Positions 50,789 to 60,003 are shown, counted from the first letter of the stretch. The stretch is DNA of 64,000 nt from Flavobacterium notoginsengisoli (GCF_014207905.1 NZ_JACHLB010000005.1:248001-312000), one strand, 5' to 3'. Notes: generated from the letters alone by a model not told the origin. Numbers and translations are program-made.

Positions 50789-51604
50789 TTAAACTGCAAC
50801 ATCATATTCACGAAGTGCATTGTTTAAAGAAGTTTTCAAATCTGTAGATGGCTTACGAGTTCCAATGATTAAAGCACAAGGAACTTGATATTCTCCTGCT
50901 GCGAATTTTTTAGTGTAGCTTCCAGGAATAACTACAGAACGAGCTGGGACAAAACCTTTCATTTCAACTGGCTCATCACCAGTAACATCGATAATTTTAG
51001 TAGAAGCTGTCAAACATACATTAGCACCAAGAACTGCTTCTTTACCAACGTGAACACCTTCAACCACGATACAACGAGATCCGATAAAAGCACCATCTTC
51101 AATAATAACTGGAGCAGCTTGTAATGGCTCAAGTACACCACCAATACCAACACCACCACTTAAGTGTACGTTTTTACCAATTTGAGCACAGCTTCCAACA
51201 GTTGCCCAAGTGTCAACCATTGTTCCTTCATCAACATAAGCACCAATATTAACATAACTTGGCATTAAGATAACACCACTAGAAATATAAGCGCCGTAAC
51301 GAGCAACAGCATTTGGTACTACACGAATTCCTTTTTCTGCATAATTTCTTTTTAGTAACATTTTGTCGTGATATTCGAAAATACCAGATTCCCATGTTTC
51401 CATTTTTTGAATTGGGAAATACATTACAACTGCTTTCTTAACCCATTCGTTTACTTGCCATTTGTCACCAACTGGTTCAGCAACACGTAATTTTCCTGCG
51501 TCTACCAATTCGATTACTTCTCTAATGGCATCAGTTGTTGTAGTTTCTTGCAATAAAGCTCTGTTTTCCCAAGCTTGTTCAATTATAGTCTGTAAAGAAT
51601 TCAT
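50789..51604 (-). CDS. dapD: Tetrahydrodipicolinate N-succinyltransferase
   Basis: 271 residues. Hexapeptide-repeat left-handed beta helix with ISSGVILMPSYVNIGAYVDEGTMVDTWATVGSCAQIGKN and GGVGIGGVLEPLQAAPVIIED, the DapD signature. Second step of the succinyl branch of meso-diaminopimelate and lysine synthesis. Lone gene with its own -7 box 16 nt upstream. No other dap gene is in the window. Confidence 0.95.
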   Translation of the reverse strand: MNSLQTIIEQAWENRALLQETTTTDAIREVIELVDAGKLRVAEPVGDKWQVNEWVKKAVVMYFPIQKMETWESGIFEYHDKMLLKRNYAEKGIRVVPNAVARYGAYISSGVILMPSYVNIGAYVDEGTMVDTWATVGSCAQIGKNVHLSGGVGIGGVLEPLQAAPVIIEDGAFIGSRCIVVEGVHVGKEAVLGANVCLTASTKIIDVTGDEPVEMKGFVPARSVVIPGSYTKKFAAGEYQVPCALIIGTRKPSTDLKTSLNNALREYDVAV

Positions 51605-51620
51605 ACGTTTAAATTTTTGG

Positions 51621-51628
51621 CAAAGATA
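51621..51628 (-). promoter_or_regulatory. -7 box of dapD
   Basis: On the minus strand TATCTTTG matches TAnnTTTG, 16 nt before the ATG at 51604. The following 51629-51874 space is AT-rich with no feature I recognise. Confidence 0.6.
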
Positions 51629-51874
51629 ACGTATTTGTAGAAATCCAAAAAAGCAAAACGACTCGAAAATGTTACAGATTTAACTTTTTGTTTCTTATTT
51701 GTAAAGTCTTTTTAGAACTGAGATTTGATTTTTAGAAATTTTCATAAGCCACCTCTAAAAGTTTTTTTTGTGGCAAAATATGACAAAAATCAGATTTTAT
51801 GCTTTTTGTTCTGCCTAATTTCGCTCTGTTGAAAAACATTCCATTCAAACAAAATAATCATATAAGCAGTAAAT

Positions 51875-52504
51875 ATGAATCAAGAAAATCAGTTTCAAAA
51901 CAAAGTAATAATTGACAAAGAAGTGGCTTGGGATAAAACCCGAGTTATTATGAGTAAAACAAATGCCTTTGGTATTATAGAATATGCAAATGAAGTTTTT
52001 GTAGACGTTTGCGGTTATGAAGATTACGAATTAATGGGGCAGCCACATAACATTATTCGCCATCCCGATATGCCGAAAGTAATTTTTAAGGTGCTTTGGG
52101 AGAATCTTAAAAACGGAAAAAACTTCCATGCTATTGTAAAAAACCTTGCAAAATCGGGTAGATATTATTGGGTAATTACAGATTTCGATATTGCTCGCGA
52201 CGAAAATGATGTTATTGTGAATTATTTTGCCAGAAGACAAGCTGTTCCGCAAGAAGTAATTGCAGTTCATATTGAACCTTTGTACAAAAAGTTACTGCAA
52301 ATTGAAGCAGCTAGCGGAGTTGAATTTAGCGAAAAATACTTGATTGGTTTTCTAGAAGAAAAAAAGAGAACTTATGTGGAGTATATTAAGGAATTGATTT
52401 TTGAGCATGAAAAATCTCAGGCTAAATTTTCTAATTATGTAGAAGAAGAAAGCGAGGAAGAAGAGGAACATAGAGGCTTTTTCAGCCGATTGTTTGGAAG
52501 ATAA
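51875..52504 (+). CDS. Aer-like PAS-domain protein
   Basis: 209 residues. A PAS domain at about 20-125 with the Aer-type motif VFVDVCGYEDYELMGQPHNIIRHPDMP followed by GRYYWVITDFDI, which in Aer binds FAD. C-terminal to it is a helical region and an acidic EESEEEEEH tail. No signalling output domain (HAMP, methyl-accepting, kinase) is visible, so it is a stand-alone sensor or adaptor. A redox role is an inference. Confidence 0.8.
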   Translation: MNQENQFQNKVIIDKEVAWDKTRVIMSKTNAFGIIEYANEVFVDVCGYEDYELMGQPHNIIRHPDMPKVIFKVLWENLKNGKNFHAIVKNLAKSGRYYWVITDFDIARDENDVIVNYFARRQAVPQEVIAVHIEPLYKKLLQIEAASGVEFSEKYLIGFLEEKKRTYVEYIKELIFEHEKSQAKFSNYVEEESEEEEEHRGFFSRLFGR

Positions 52505-52542
52505 ATTGAAGTTATTTTTTAGGTTTTTGAATATTTGGATAG

Positions 52543-52577
52543 AAAGTCCGTCTTGAATCTTTCAAGGCGGATTTTTG
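52543..52577 (+). terminator. Terminator after the PAS gene
   Basis: AAAGTCCGTCTTGAA and TTCAAGGCGGATTTTT form a stem with a 3-nt loop and a T-run (one G-T pair in the stem). It lies 38 nt after the stop. Confidence 0.8.
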
Positions 52578-52650
52578 GTTTATTCTTTAATATTAATCAA
52601 AATAAATCGCATTTATCTAGTTGAAATAAAATCATGAATATATTTTGAAG

Positions 52651-52658
52651 TAAATTTG
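52651..52658 (+). promoter_or_regulatory. -7 box of ruvX
   Basis: TAAATTTG, full match, 17 nt before the ATG at 52676. Confidence 0.6.
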
Positions 52659-52675
52659 CTGAAAACTTAAAAAAA

Positions 52676-53089
52676 ATGCCAAGAATACTCTCTATAGATT
52701 ACGGACAAAAACGCACAGGAATTGCAGTTACAGACGAAATGCAAATTATCGCTTCAGGTTTAACAACAATTCCAACAAATACTTTGACTGATTTTTTGAA
52801 AGATTACTTCGCAAAAGAAAAGGTTGAAGCTGTTTTAATTGGCGAACCCAAACAAATGAATGGACTTCCTTCAGAAAGCGCTTCTGTGATTAATGGTTTT
52901 GCTAAACATTTTGCTAATGTCTTTCCAGAAATTAAGATAATACGAGTAGACGAGCGATTTACTTCAAAAATGGCATTTCAAACTATGATTGACAGTGGCT
53001 TAAATAAAAAGCAACGTCAGAATAAAGGATTGATAGACGAAATTTCTGCTACAATTATGCTTCAAGATTATCTTTCTTCAAAAAAATAA
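52676..53089 (+). CDS. ruvX: Putative Holliday junction resolvase RuvX/YqgF
   Basis: 137 residues of an RNase-H-like fold: ILSIDYGQKRTGIAVTD (first catalytic Asp), then VDERFTSKMA and DEISATIMLQDYL with the last catalytic Asp. YqgF is implicated in pre-16S rRNA 5'-end processing and also called RuvX. Full length, from a box-driven promoter. Monocistronic, followed by the mqo promoter. Confidence 0.93.
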   Translation: MPRILSIDYGQKRTGIAVTDEMQIIASGLTTIPTNTLTDFLKDYFAKEKVEAVLIGEPKQMNGLPSESASVINGFAKHFANVFPEIKIIRVDERFTSKMAFQTMIDSGLNKKQRQNKGLIDEISATIMLQDYLSSKK

Positions 53090-53185
53090 CGCTGTACGAC
53101 GTATTTTTTGTTTATAATTTAAAGGTTTTTAGAAATTCCTAACTTTTATCATGTAAAAATTAGTTTTTTTTTGCAATTAAAAAAG

Positions 53186-53193
53186 TACCTTTG
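53186..53193 (+). promoter_or_regulatory. -7 box of mqo
   Basis: TACCTTTG matches TAnnTTTG 22 nt before the ATG at 53216. It lies inside the longer TTG frame from 53171, which is therefore rejected. Confidence 0.6.
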
Positions 53194-53215
53194 CACTTTA
53201 AATAAAAATACTGTT

Positions 53216-54709
53216 ATGCCTGACGAAACCATACGTTCAAATAGTGATGTAGTACTCATTGGCGCTGGAATAATGAGTGCCACTCTCGGAGTAATTTTGA
53301 AAGAATTACAACCAGATATAAAAATTGAAATTTACGAAAGATTAGATGTTGCTGCCGCAGAAAGCTCTGATGCTTGGAATAATGCAGGAACCGGACACTC
53401 TGCTTTTTGTGAATTAAATTATACTCCAGAAAAGGCAGACGGAAGCATAGATCCTAAAAAAGCAATAAGTATTGCAGAATCATTTGAGATTTCTCGTCAG
53501 TTTTGGTCTTACTTAGTGCAGGAAAATAAAGTTCCTTCTCCAGATAATTTTATTAAGAGCGTTCCTCATATGAGTTTTGTTTGGGGTGACAAAAACGTTG
53601 ATTATTTAAAAAAGAGATTCGACGCACTTCAAAGCAATCCGATTTTTGCTGATATGACTTTCAGTACCGATTTTGAGCAGCTTCAAAAATGGATGCCGCT
53701 GGTAATGGAAGGACGTAATGCTGATGAAAAATTAGCTGCAACACATATGGAAATTGGTACCGATGTGAACTTTGGTGCTTTAACAAGAAGTATGTTCAAT
53801 TATTTAGAAAAATTAGACGGTGTTTCTTTGTTTTTTAATCATGAGGTTAAGAAATTAAGACAGCGTGAAGATAAATCTTGGAGAATAAAAATTACAGATT
53901 TGTCTACAGGAAAAAAACGTAAAGCTTACACTAAATTTGTATTTATTGGTGCTGGTGGAGGTTCTTTACCTTTATTAGAAAAAGCAAACGTTCCAGAAGG
54001 AAATGGTTACGGAGGTTTCCCAGTAAGTGGACAATGGCTGAAGTGTACAAATCCAGAAGTAATTGCAAAACACGCTGCAAAAGTTTACGGAAAAGCTAGC
54101 GTTGGAGCTCCTCCAATGTCTGTTCCTCATATTGATACTCGTGTAATTGACGGAGAAAAAGCACTTCTTTTTGGTCCATTTGCAGGATTCTCAACTCGTT
54201 TCCTTAAAAATGGATCTTATTTAGATTTGCCTTTATCGATTAAAGCAAATAACTTAATTCCGATGTTGGCAGCTGGATATCATAATATTCCATTAACAAA
54301 GTATTTGATTGAGCAAGTTCGTCAGTCTCCAAAAGACAGAATGAAAGCTTTACGCGAATATCTTCCAACAGCTCGTTCTAAAGATTGGAAATTAGAAAAA
54401 GCAGGTCAACGTGTTCAGGTTATCAAAAAAGATGAGAAAGAAGGCGGTGTGTTAGAATTTGGAACAGAAGTTATTAATACGCACGACGGAACTTTGGCTG
54501 TTTTATTGGGTGCTTCTCCAGGAGCTTCTACAGCGGTTGGTATTATGGTTGATTTGGTTGGCAGATGTTTTGCAAATCAAATTAAAACACCAGAATGGGA
54601 AGCGAAATTAAAAACAATGATTCCTTCTTACGGCCAAAAGTTAAATGAAAAACCAGAGCTTTTAGCAGAGCTTAGAAAACATACAGCAGAAGTTTTGAAA
54701 ATAAAATAA
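53216..54709 (+). CDS. mqo: Malate:quinone oxidoreductase
   Basis: 497 residues from the preferred ATG. Rossmann FAD-binding motif VVLIGAGIMSATLGVIL at about 11-27, then EIYERLDVAAAESS and the family hallmark DAWNNAGTGHSAFCELNYT. It feeds electrons from malate to quinone in the TCA cycle at the cytoplasmic membrane. The long frame's first 15 residues are promoter sequence. Followed by a bidirectional hairpin shared with the FUSC gene. Confidence 0.95.
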   Translation: MPDETIRSNSDVVLIGAGIMSATLGVILKELQPDIKIEIYERLDVAAAESSDAWNNAGTGHSAFCELNYTPEKADGSIDPKKAISIAESFEISRQFWSYLVQENKVPSPDNFIKSVPHMSFVWGDKNVDYLKKRFDALQSNPIFADMTFSTDFEQLQKWMPLVMEGRNADEKLAATHMEIGTDVNFGALTRSMFNYLEKLDGVSLFFNHEVKKLRQREDKSWRIKITDLSTGKKRKAYTKFVFIGAGGGSLPLLEKANVPEGNGYGGFPVSGQWLKCTNPEVIAKHAAKVYGKASVGAPPMSVPHIDTRVIDGEKALLFGPFAGFSTRFLKNGSYLDLPLSIKANNLIPMLAAGYHNIPLTKYLIEQVRQSPKDRMKALREYLPTARSKDWKLEKAGQRVQVIKKDEKEGGVLEFGTEVINTHDGTLAVLLGASPGASTAVGIMVDLVGRCFANQIKTPEWEAKLKTMIPSYGQKLNEKPELLAELRKHTAEVLKIK

Positions 54710-54734
54710 AGCTTCTGTACATATTAGAATAAAA

Positions 54735-54766
54735 AACAAATCCAGATGAATTAATCTGGATTTGTT
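54735..54766. terminator. Terminator overlapping the FUSC stop codon
   Basis: AACAAATCCAGAT and ATCTGGATTTGTT form a stem with a 6-nt loop. The right arm encodes the last codons of the FUSC gene (stop at 54751-54753), so the hairpin lies partly within a coding region. Confidence 0.7.
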
Positions 54767-56973
54767 GCTTTTAGGTCGGTTGTGTTTTTTAGAATTTTTT
54801 CGGCAAGATTACTCATCCAGATTAATTGTTCAATAACCATAGAAGCTTCTTGCATTTTGGCTTGACGCGTTTCTTTATCCAAATCGTCATCTTCGGCAAG
54901 ACGCGTGAAGTTTTTTCTTTTTAATTCTTCAAATTGTAAAGTCACGTCTTCTTTTTCAAAAAAGGTATCTTTCAAAATCACTTCATTTCTTAAAACTGCA
55001 ATAGCATGATCAAGATTCGCTAAAATTGTCTTGATAATATAATTGAATGACTCTGAAGCAGAAGTCGTTTGGTGCGATTGTATATAGGTCGAAAGTGAAG
55101 CCAAAGCAGATAGTAAAGAATGGTTTAAAACCACTAATTTGTTTACTAAAGGCATTGTTTTTTGCTTCGATTTTGGTTCCTGCATCATTCGCTGAAAAGA
55201 AGTCATCAAATTACCAATTTCAACAAAAGCATTTTTTCTTGCCAATCTATAAGATGTGGGAACTTCTCCTTTTTTATTGTAGAAATCTGCAATTTCTTTC
55301 AGATAAGCTCTGTTGGCACGAATTGAATTTTCGATATGGATAGGTGTATTAATAAATTCCCAAGCTGGCCATAAAAAATGATTGGCAATAAAAGCTAGAA
55401 TTGCGCCTGCAAGCGAATCTAATATTCTATATTGAATTACTTCGTTTATGTTTGGAGTTAAAATTCCATAAATAAAAACAACATACATTGTCACAAACGT
55501 AGCACTGATTTTATAATTGATTTGGGTAAAAGAAATTCCCAAAAGCATACAAATGATGGAGAAAATACTTAAAGCAACGTGATTTTGAATTACCGATACA
55601 ATTCCAAAAGCTATCAGACCACCCAAAACGGTTCCGAAAATTCTATTGTAAGAACGCTCTTTTGTTAGTCCGTAACCTGGACGCATGATCACAACTATTG
55701 TTAGTAAAATCCAATAAACGTTTTGAAATGGAAGAACTTGTCCGAGGAAAAATCCAATCAAAATAGTAATGGTTAACCTTATAGAATGTCTGAAAATTGA
55801 AGAAGAATAGCTTAAATTCTCAATTAAAGTACGCAAAGGATAATATTGTGGAGTCAAGAATTTTTCAAGTTCCTTGTCTTTGTCTTTTAATTTATAAGAT
55901 TGCATTGCCAAAGAAAATGCTCGCTGAATAATTTTGATTTTTCCAACCTGATTTTTGGCGTATTTGAGCATATTTGTCAGCATCAAAACGCCTTCTGCAG
56001 CTTCTTCTTTGCCTAATGTTTTTTCGTAATCAAAAATAGCAAATTCGAGAGCGTCTAATTCATTTTTCAAATCATGTTTGTCAACATAGACACTAATATG
56101 ACGAACATTTTTAGAAAGTTTTTTTAAAGTAGAAGCTAGTTTGTAAGCCACATTTTGATACGTTCTCAAAACATCCGGATGCTTAGCAAATTTCTCATGA
56201 AGTTTACTATGGTCAAAAGAAGTGTAAAGCGCTAGTTCTTGAATTTCAACCAAAGTAATAAAAACCAAAAGCATTTTTCGGTTCTGACTCGTAATTCCAG
56301 ATGCATTCTGATTTCCAATCAATGATTTTCTTAAATCCTCGTGAATAAGATTTAAATCAACTTGAACAGCCAATTGTTTTTCAATAATGGCTCTTCTATT
56401 TGCTTCGGGACTCCATAAATCTCCTCTTAACTTTAGATATTTTGCTGTCAGTTTTATTCCTTCTGCAATTTGCAGTTCTACATATTTATAAGGCTGTACA
56501 AAATGAAAAACAAGCGACACAATTAAATATAGAATTCCTCCAATAAAAATAAAACCTGAATATTCAAAAGCTTCCCAGCCTTCATGCAAATGCCCAAACG
56601 AAAGTGAAATTGATAATAATGCCGAAAAAGAGATTAAAGTTGCACGTTGTCCGTACACCGAAATCATCGAGCAGAGAAATAACAAAAATCCTAAAAAGAT
56701 ATAAAATAGAAAAGGATAAGGGTAAACGAGATTTACTAATAAATTTACTCCCGAAACGATAAAAGATGCAGCAATTAATCCTTTAATTTTGTGGCTAAGA
56801 GAACTCGGAATATCACTAGGATATGTGTAAAATGCTCCAAGCGCAATAGTGAAACCAATTTCAAAATGACCCAAAAAATTTAAAACCAAAACAGGAACAA
56901 CAGAAGCGATAGTTACTTTGGAAGCATTGAAAAACGAGGTACTGTTCGTGAATTTTGAAATTTTATCAAACAT
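54751..56973 (-). CDS. FUSC family inner-membrane transporter (YccS/YhfK-like)
   Basis: 740 residues. Two blocks of about five to six membrane helices, about 20-180 and 395-530, with a long cytosolic region between, as in YccS/YhfK. The segment VIMRPGYGLTKERSYNRIFGTVLGGLIAF is the FUSC signature, followed by a cytosolic C-terminal region. Probably an exporter of aromatic or other organic anions, but the substrate is unknown. No membrane fusion protein gene is adjacent. Confidence 0.85.
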   Translation of the reverse strand: MFDKISKFTNSTSFFNASKVTIASVVPVLVLNFLGHFEIGFTIALGAFYTYPSDIPSSLSHKIKGLIAASFIVSGVNLLVNLVYPYPFLFYIFLGFLLFLCSMISVYGQRATLISFSALLSISLSFGHLHEGWEAFEYSGFIFIGGILYLIVSLVFHFVQPYKYVELQIAEGIKLTAKYLKLRGDLWSPEANRRAIIEKQLAVQVDLNLIHEDLRKSLIGNQNASGITSQNRKMLLVFITLVEIQELALYTSFDHSKLHEKFAKHPDVLRTYQNVAYKLASTLKKLSKNVRHISVYVDKHDLKNELDALEFAIFDYEKTLGKEEAAEGVLMLTNMLKYAKNQVGKIKIIQRAFSLAMQSYKLKDKDKELEKFLTPQYYPLRTLIENLSYSSSIFRHSIRLTITILIGFFLGQVLPFQNVYWILLTIVVIMRPGYGLTKERSYNRIFGTVLGGLIAFGIVSVIQNHVALSIFSIICMLLGISFTQINYKISATFVTMYVVFIYGILTPNINEVIQYRILDSLAGAILAFIANHFLWPAWEFINTPIHIENSIRANRAYLKEIADFYNKKGEVPTSYRLARKNAFVEIGNLMTSFQRMMQEPKSKQKTMPLVNKLVVLNHSLLSALASLSTYIQSHQTTSASESFNYIIKTILANLDHAIAVLRNEVILKDTFFEKEDVTLQFEELKRKNFTRLAEDDDLDKETRQAKMQEASMVIEQLIWMSNLAEKILKNTTDLKATNPD

Positions 56974-57103
56974 AAAGAGAGGTTTACTAGCAAAGGTAAG
57001 AATTGTAAGAGTGATTTTGGCATAATTATAGCTGAGATTTCTAACGTTGAGGAAAAAATATGATATAAAATAGTATAAGAATTATTCATTGACTATTTTT
57101 TAC

Positions 57104-57111
57104 TATTTTTG
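57104..57111 (+). promoter_or_regulatory. -7 box of def
   Basis: TATTTTTG, full match to TAnnTTTG, with a 63-nt leader to the def ATG at 57174. Confidence 0.55.
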
Positions 57112-57173
57112 CCAGCTGAATTATCAGAACTTTAATTCTGTTTTTTACAGCTTAAAAATATAAACAAAAACAA

Positions 57174-57764
57174 ATGATTTTACCAATTGTAGGATACGGT
57201 GATCCAGTTTTAAGAAAAGTAGGGCAGGACATTACGCCAGAATATCCAAACCTAAAAGAAACGATCGCAAATATGTACGAGACTATGTATAATGCGTACG
57301 GAGTGGGGCTTGCGGCACCGCAAGTTGGCCTTCCAATTCGTTTGTTTGTTATTGATACAACTCCTTTTAGCGATGATGAAGATCTTCCGTCAGAAGAACA
57401 AAAAGATTTGAAAGGTTTCAAAAAAACATTCATAAATGCTAAAATCGTAAAAGAAGAAGGTGAAGAATGGGGTTTTAATGAAGGCTGTTTAAGTATTCCA
57501 GATGTACGCGAAGATGTTTACAGAAAACCAACGGTAACAATAGAATACTGTGAAGAAGATTTCGTGATGAAAACAGAAGTATTTGATGGTTTAATAGCTA
57601 GAGTTATTCAGCATGAATACGATCATATTGAAGGAATTTTGTTTACAGACAAAATCTCTTCTCTTAAAAAACGTCTGATTCAAAAGAAACTAAAAAATAT
57701 TACTGAAGGAAAAACGTTTCAGGAATATAGAATGAAGTTTTTTGCAGCAAAAAAAGGAAGATAA
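57174..57764 (+). CDS. def: Peptide deformylase
   Basis: 196 residues with motif 1 GVGLAAPQVGL (about 43-53), motif 2 EGCLS with the metal-ligand Cys, and motif 3 QHEYDHIEG with the two His ligands and catalytic Glu. It removes formyl groups from new proteins. An inserted acidic stretch (DDEDLPSEEQKD) lies between motifs 1 and 2. Followed 62 bp later by the DUF5606 gene, so probably cotranscribed with it. Confidence 0.95.
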   Translation: MILPIVGYGDPVLRKVGQDITPEYPNLKETIANMYETMYNAYGVGLAAPQVGLPIRLFVIDTTPFSDDEDLPSEEQKDLKGFKKTFINAKIVKEEGEEWGFNEGCLSIPDVREDVYRKPTVTIEYCEEDFVMKTEVFDGLIARVIQHEYDHIEGILFTDKISSLKKRLIQKKLKNITEGKTFQEYRMKFFAAKKGR

Positions 57765-57826
57765 AATTTCTAGAGTATCTTTAGAAAAAAAAATAAAGCA
57801 AATTCTTAATACAAATTTTAATAAAA

Positions 57827-58315
57827 ATGAATTTAACGAAAATTTTAGCCATTTCAGGAAAACCAGGTTTATACGAATTGAAAGTTCAAACTCGTACAGG
57901 TTTTGTGGCGGAATCATTAATTGATGGGAAGAAGATTACTGTAAATCTAAAAAGCAATGTAAGTTTATTGTCTGAAATTTCGATTTATACTTATGAAGGT
58001 GAGAAACCGTTAACTGAAGTAATGCAGCAGATTGCCGTTAAAGAAAACAAAGGTCAAGCAATTTCTCATAAAGAAGACAACGCTACTTTGGCTGCATATT
58101 TCAAAGAAATTCTTCCTACTTATGACGAAGAAAGAGTTTATCCGTCTGATATTAAAAAAGTATTAAATTGGTATAACACACTTCAAGCTAAAGGTTTGGT
58201 TACAGATTTAGCTCCAGCAGTTGAAGAACCAAAAGAAGAAGCTCCAGTTGCTGCAGAAAAACCTAAGAAAGCTCCAGCTGCTAAAAAAGCAAAAGCTAAA
58301 AAAGAAGAAGAATAA
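57827..58315 (+). CDS. DUF5606 family protein
   Basis: 162 residues. The N-terminal half has LTKILAISGKPGLYELKVQTR and SLIDGKKITVNL, which I recognise as DUF5606, an SH3-like beta domain limited to Bacteroidota. The middle is helical with YPSDIKKVLNWYN; the C-terminal tail is rich in Lys, Ala and Glu (AAEKPKKAPAAKKAKAKK), typical of nucleic-acid or ribosome contacts. Function unknown. It lies next to def and mazG. Confidence 0.8.
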   Translation: MNLTKILAISGKPGLYELKVQTRTGFVAESLIDGKKITVNLKSNVSLLSEISIYTYEGEKPLTEVMQQIAVKENKGQAISHKEDNATLAAYFKEILPTYDEERVYPSDIKKVLNWYNTLQAKGLVTDLAPAVEEPKEEAPVAAEKPKKAPAAKKAKAKKEEE

Positions 58316-58338
58316 AAACTTTTCTTTTTAAATATATA

Positions 58339-58375
58339 ATATCCTGTTAAGATGTTTTCTTGGCAGGATTTTTTA
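58339..58375 (+). terminator. Terminator after the DUF5606 gene
   Basis: ATCCTGTTAAGA pairs with TCTTGGCAGGAT (two mismatches), followed by a T6 run. Confidence 0.65.
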
Positions 58376-58413
58376 ATTTTACATTATCGAGTTTAATATA
58401 AATAACTTCAAAA

Positions 58414-59184
58414 ATGAGTAGAGAAAACCAATTAAAAGCGTTTGAGAGATTGTTGAATATCATGGATGAACTTCGTGAGCAATGCCCGTGGGATAAAAAA
58501 CAAACCCTGCAGACATTGAGACATTTAACAATCGAAGAAACTTACGAACTGGGCGACGCTATTCTGGATAATGATTTAAATGAAGTTAAAAAAGAATTGG
58601 GAGATCTTTTACTGCATATCGTCTTTTATGCCAAAATAGGAAGTGAAACCAATGATTTCGATATTGCCGATGTTTGCAATGAAATCTGCGAAAAACTAAT
58701 TCATCGTCATCCGCACATTTACGGAGATGTAAAAGTTGAAAATGAAGAAGAAGTAAAACAAAACTGGGAAAAATTAAAGCTCAAAGAAGGAAAAAAATCT
58801 GTTTTGGAAGGTGTTCCAAGAAGTCTTCCTGCATTAGTTAAAGCAAGCAGAATTCAAGATAAAGTAAAAGGAGTTGGTTTTGACTGGGAAGAACCGCATC
58901 AAGTCTGGGATAAAGTTCAAGAAGAACTACAAGAATTGCAAGAAGAAGTGCAATCTGGAAATCAAGATAAAATTGAAGATGAATTTGGGGACGTTTTATT
59001 CTCAATGATCAATTATGCCCGATTTTTAAATGTCAATCCAGAAGATGCTTTAGAAAGAACCAATAAAAAATTCATTAAACGCTTTCAATACTTAGAAAGT
59101 AAGGCGGGCGAATTAGGAAAATCTTTATCAGATATGACGCTTACAGAAATGGATGTCTTTTGGAATGAAGCGAAAAAACTTTAA
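58414..59184 (+). CDS. mazG: Nucleoside triphosphate pyrophosphohydrolase MazG
   Basis: 256 residues, two tandem MazG domains. The first has LREQCPWDKKQTLQTLRHLTIEETYELGDAI (about 19-49) with the EExxE metal-binding helix and a later KKELGDLLLHIVF; the second has EEVQSGNQDKIEDEFGDVLFSMINYA. Hydrolyses NTPs including dITP/ppGpp-linked targets in E. coli. Its stop codon overlaps that of the convergent Crp/Fnr gene. Confidence 0.93.
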   Translation: MSRENQLKAFERLLNIMDELREQCPWDKKQTLQTLRHLTIEETYELGDAILDNDLNEVKKELGDLLLHIVFYAKIGSETNDFDIADVCNEICEKLIHRHPHIYGDVKVENEEEVKQNWEKLKLKEGKKSVLEGVPRSLPALVKASRIQDKVKGVGFDWEEPHQVWDKVQEELQELQEEVQSGNQDKIEDEFGDVLFSMINYARFLNVNPEDALERTNKKFIKRFQYLESKAGELGKSLSDMTLTEMDVFWNEAKKL

Positions 59185-59864
59185 TTATCGGCTAATTTTT
59201 TTAAAGCACGAACGTCTTTAAGCTTGATTTTTTTTCCAACTAATTCAATTAGGTTAGATTTATTAAAATCAGATAAAAGACGAATACAACTTTCCGTAGC
59301 TGTACCAATAATTCCAGCCAATTCTTCTCTAGTTAATTGAACTTTAAGCGTTTTGTCTGTGTCTTCGCCAAATTCGTCATGTAAATGAAGCAGAGTTTCT
59401 GCTAATCTTTGTTTGACTGTTTTTTGGACTAAGGCAATTTTTTCATTTTCAGATTCTTTCAAATCCTCGCAAACAGATTGCATCATGTTTAAAGAAAACT
59501 GATTGTTGCTGTTAAAGAAATTGATGATTTCAGTTTTAGGAATAAAACAAACTTCCATATCTGCGATAGCTTTAGCCGTTAAGTTAGCAGGCTCATTGCT
59601 AATCATCGAACGCTGTCCAAGAAGTTCACCAGATTTTACCAGTTTTACAATCTGATCTTTGCCATTTGCACTCAATTTGGAAAGTTTTCCAACACCATCT
59701 TTAACACAGAAAACACCGTTTGTAACTTCACCTTCCTCAAAAAGAGCTTCCCCTTTTTTTACTTTGTAAGTGGTTTTACTGTTCGCTAATTTTATAATCT
59801 CCTCTTTATTAAGGGCTTTTAACGAACTTAACTGGCGTACAATGCATTGATCACATTTATTCAT
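59181..59864 (-). CDS. Crp/Fnr-family transcriptional regulator
   Basis: 227 residues from the ATG that begins MNKCDQC. A cyclic-nucleotide-type beta roll (about 25-135, EGEVTNGVFCVKDGVGKLSK), the dimer helix, then a C-terminal winged HTH with TREELAGIIGTATESCIRLLSDF. The recognition helix keeps the Glu and Arg of Fnr (ESCIR here versus ETISR). The N-terminus has Cys4-x2-Cys7 but not the four-cysteine cluster pattern of E. coli Fnr. It stands beside the cbb3 oxidase genes, and palindromes matching the Fnr core lie there, so it is the likely regulator. The frame is open to 59885 but that start overlaps the -7 box. Confidence 0.88.
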   Translation of the reverse strand: MNKCDQCIVRQLSSLKALNKEEIIKLANSKTTYKVKKGEALFEEGEVTNGVFCVKDGVGKLSKLSANGKDQIVKLVKSGELLGQRSMISNEPANLTAKAIADMEVCFIPKTEIINFFNSNNQFSLNMMQSVCEDLKESENEKIALVQKTVKQRLAETLLHLHDEFGEDTDKTLKVQLTREELAGIIGTATESCIRLLSDFNKSNLIELVGKKIKLKDVRALKKLADN

Positions 59865-59882
59865 GACAATATTTGTTTGATG

Positions 59883-59890
59883 CAAAAATA
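59883..59890 (-). promoter_or_regulatory. -7 box of the Crp/Fnr gene
   Basis: On the minus strand TATTTTTG is a perfect TAnnTTTG match, 19 nt before ATG 59864. Confidence 0.6.
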
Positions 59891-60003
59891 AGGATATTTA
59901 AGACTTTTTGACATTATTAGACGGTAAAATTATTATAAATAAGAATTTGGGTTTATTTGACGCTTTTATTTTTATTAAATTTAGAGTTCAATTTCAATAG
60001 AAC

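Noticed and set aside
51605..51874. Regulatory RNA or riboswitch between dapD and the PAS gene
   Set aside because: AT-rich sequence without stable paired elements apart from the dapD -7 box.
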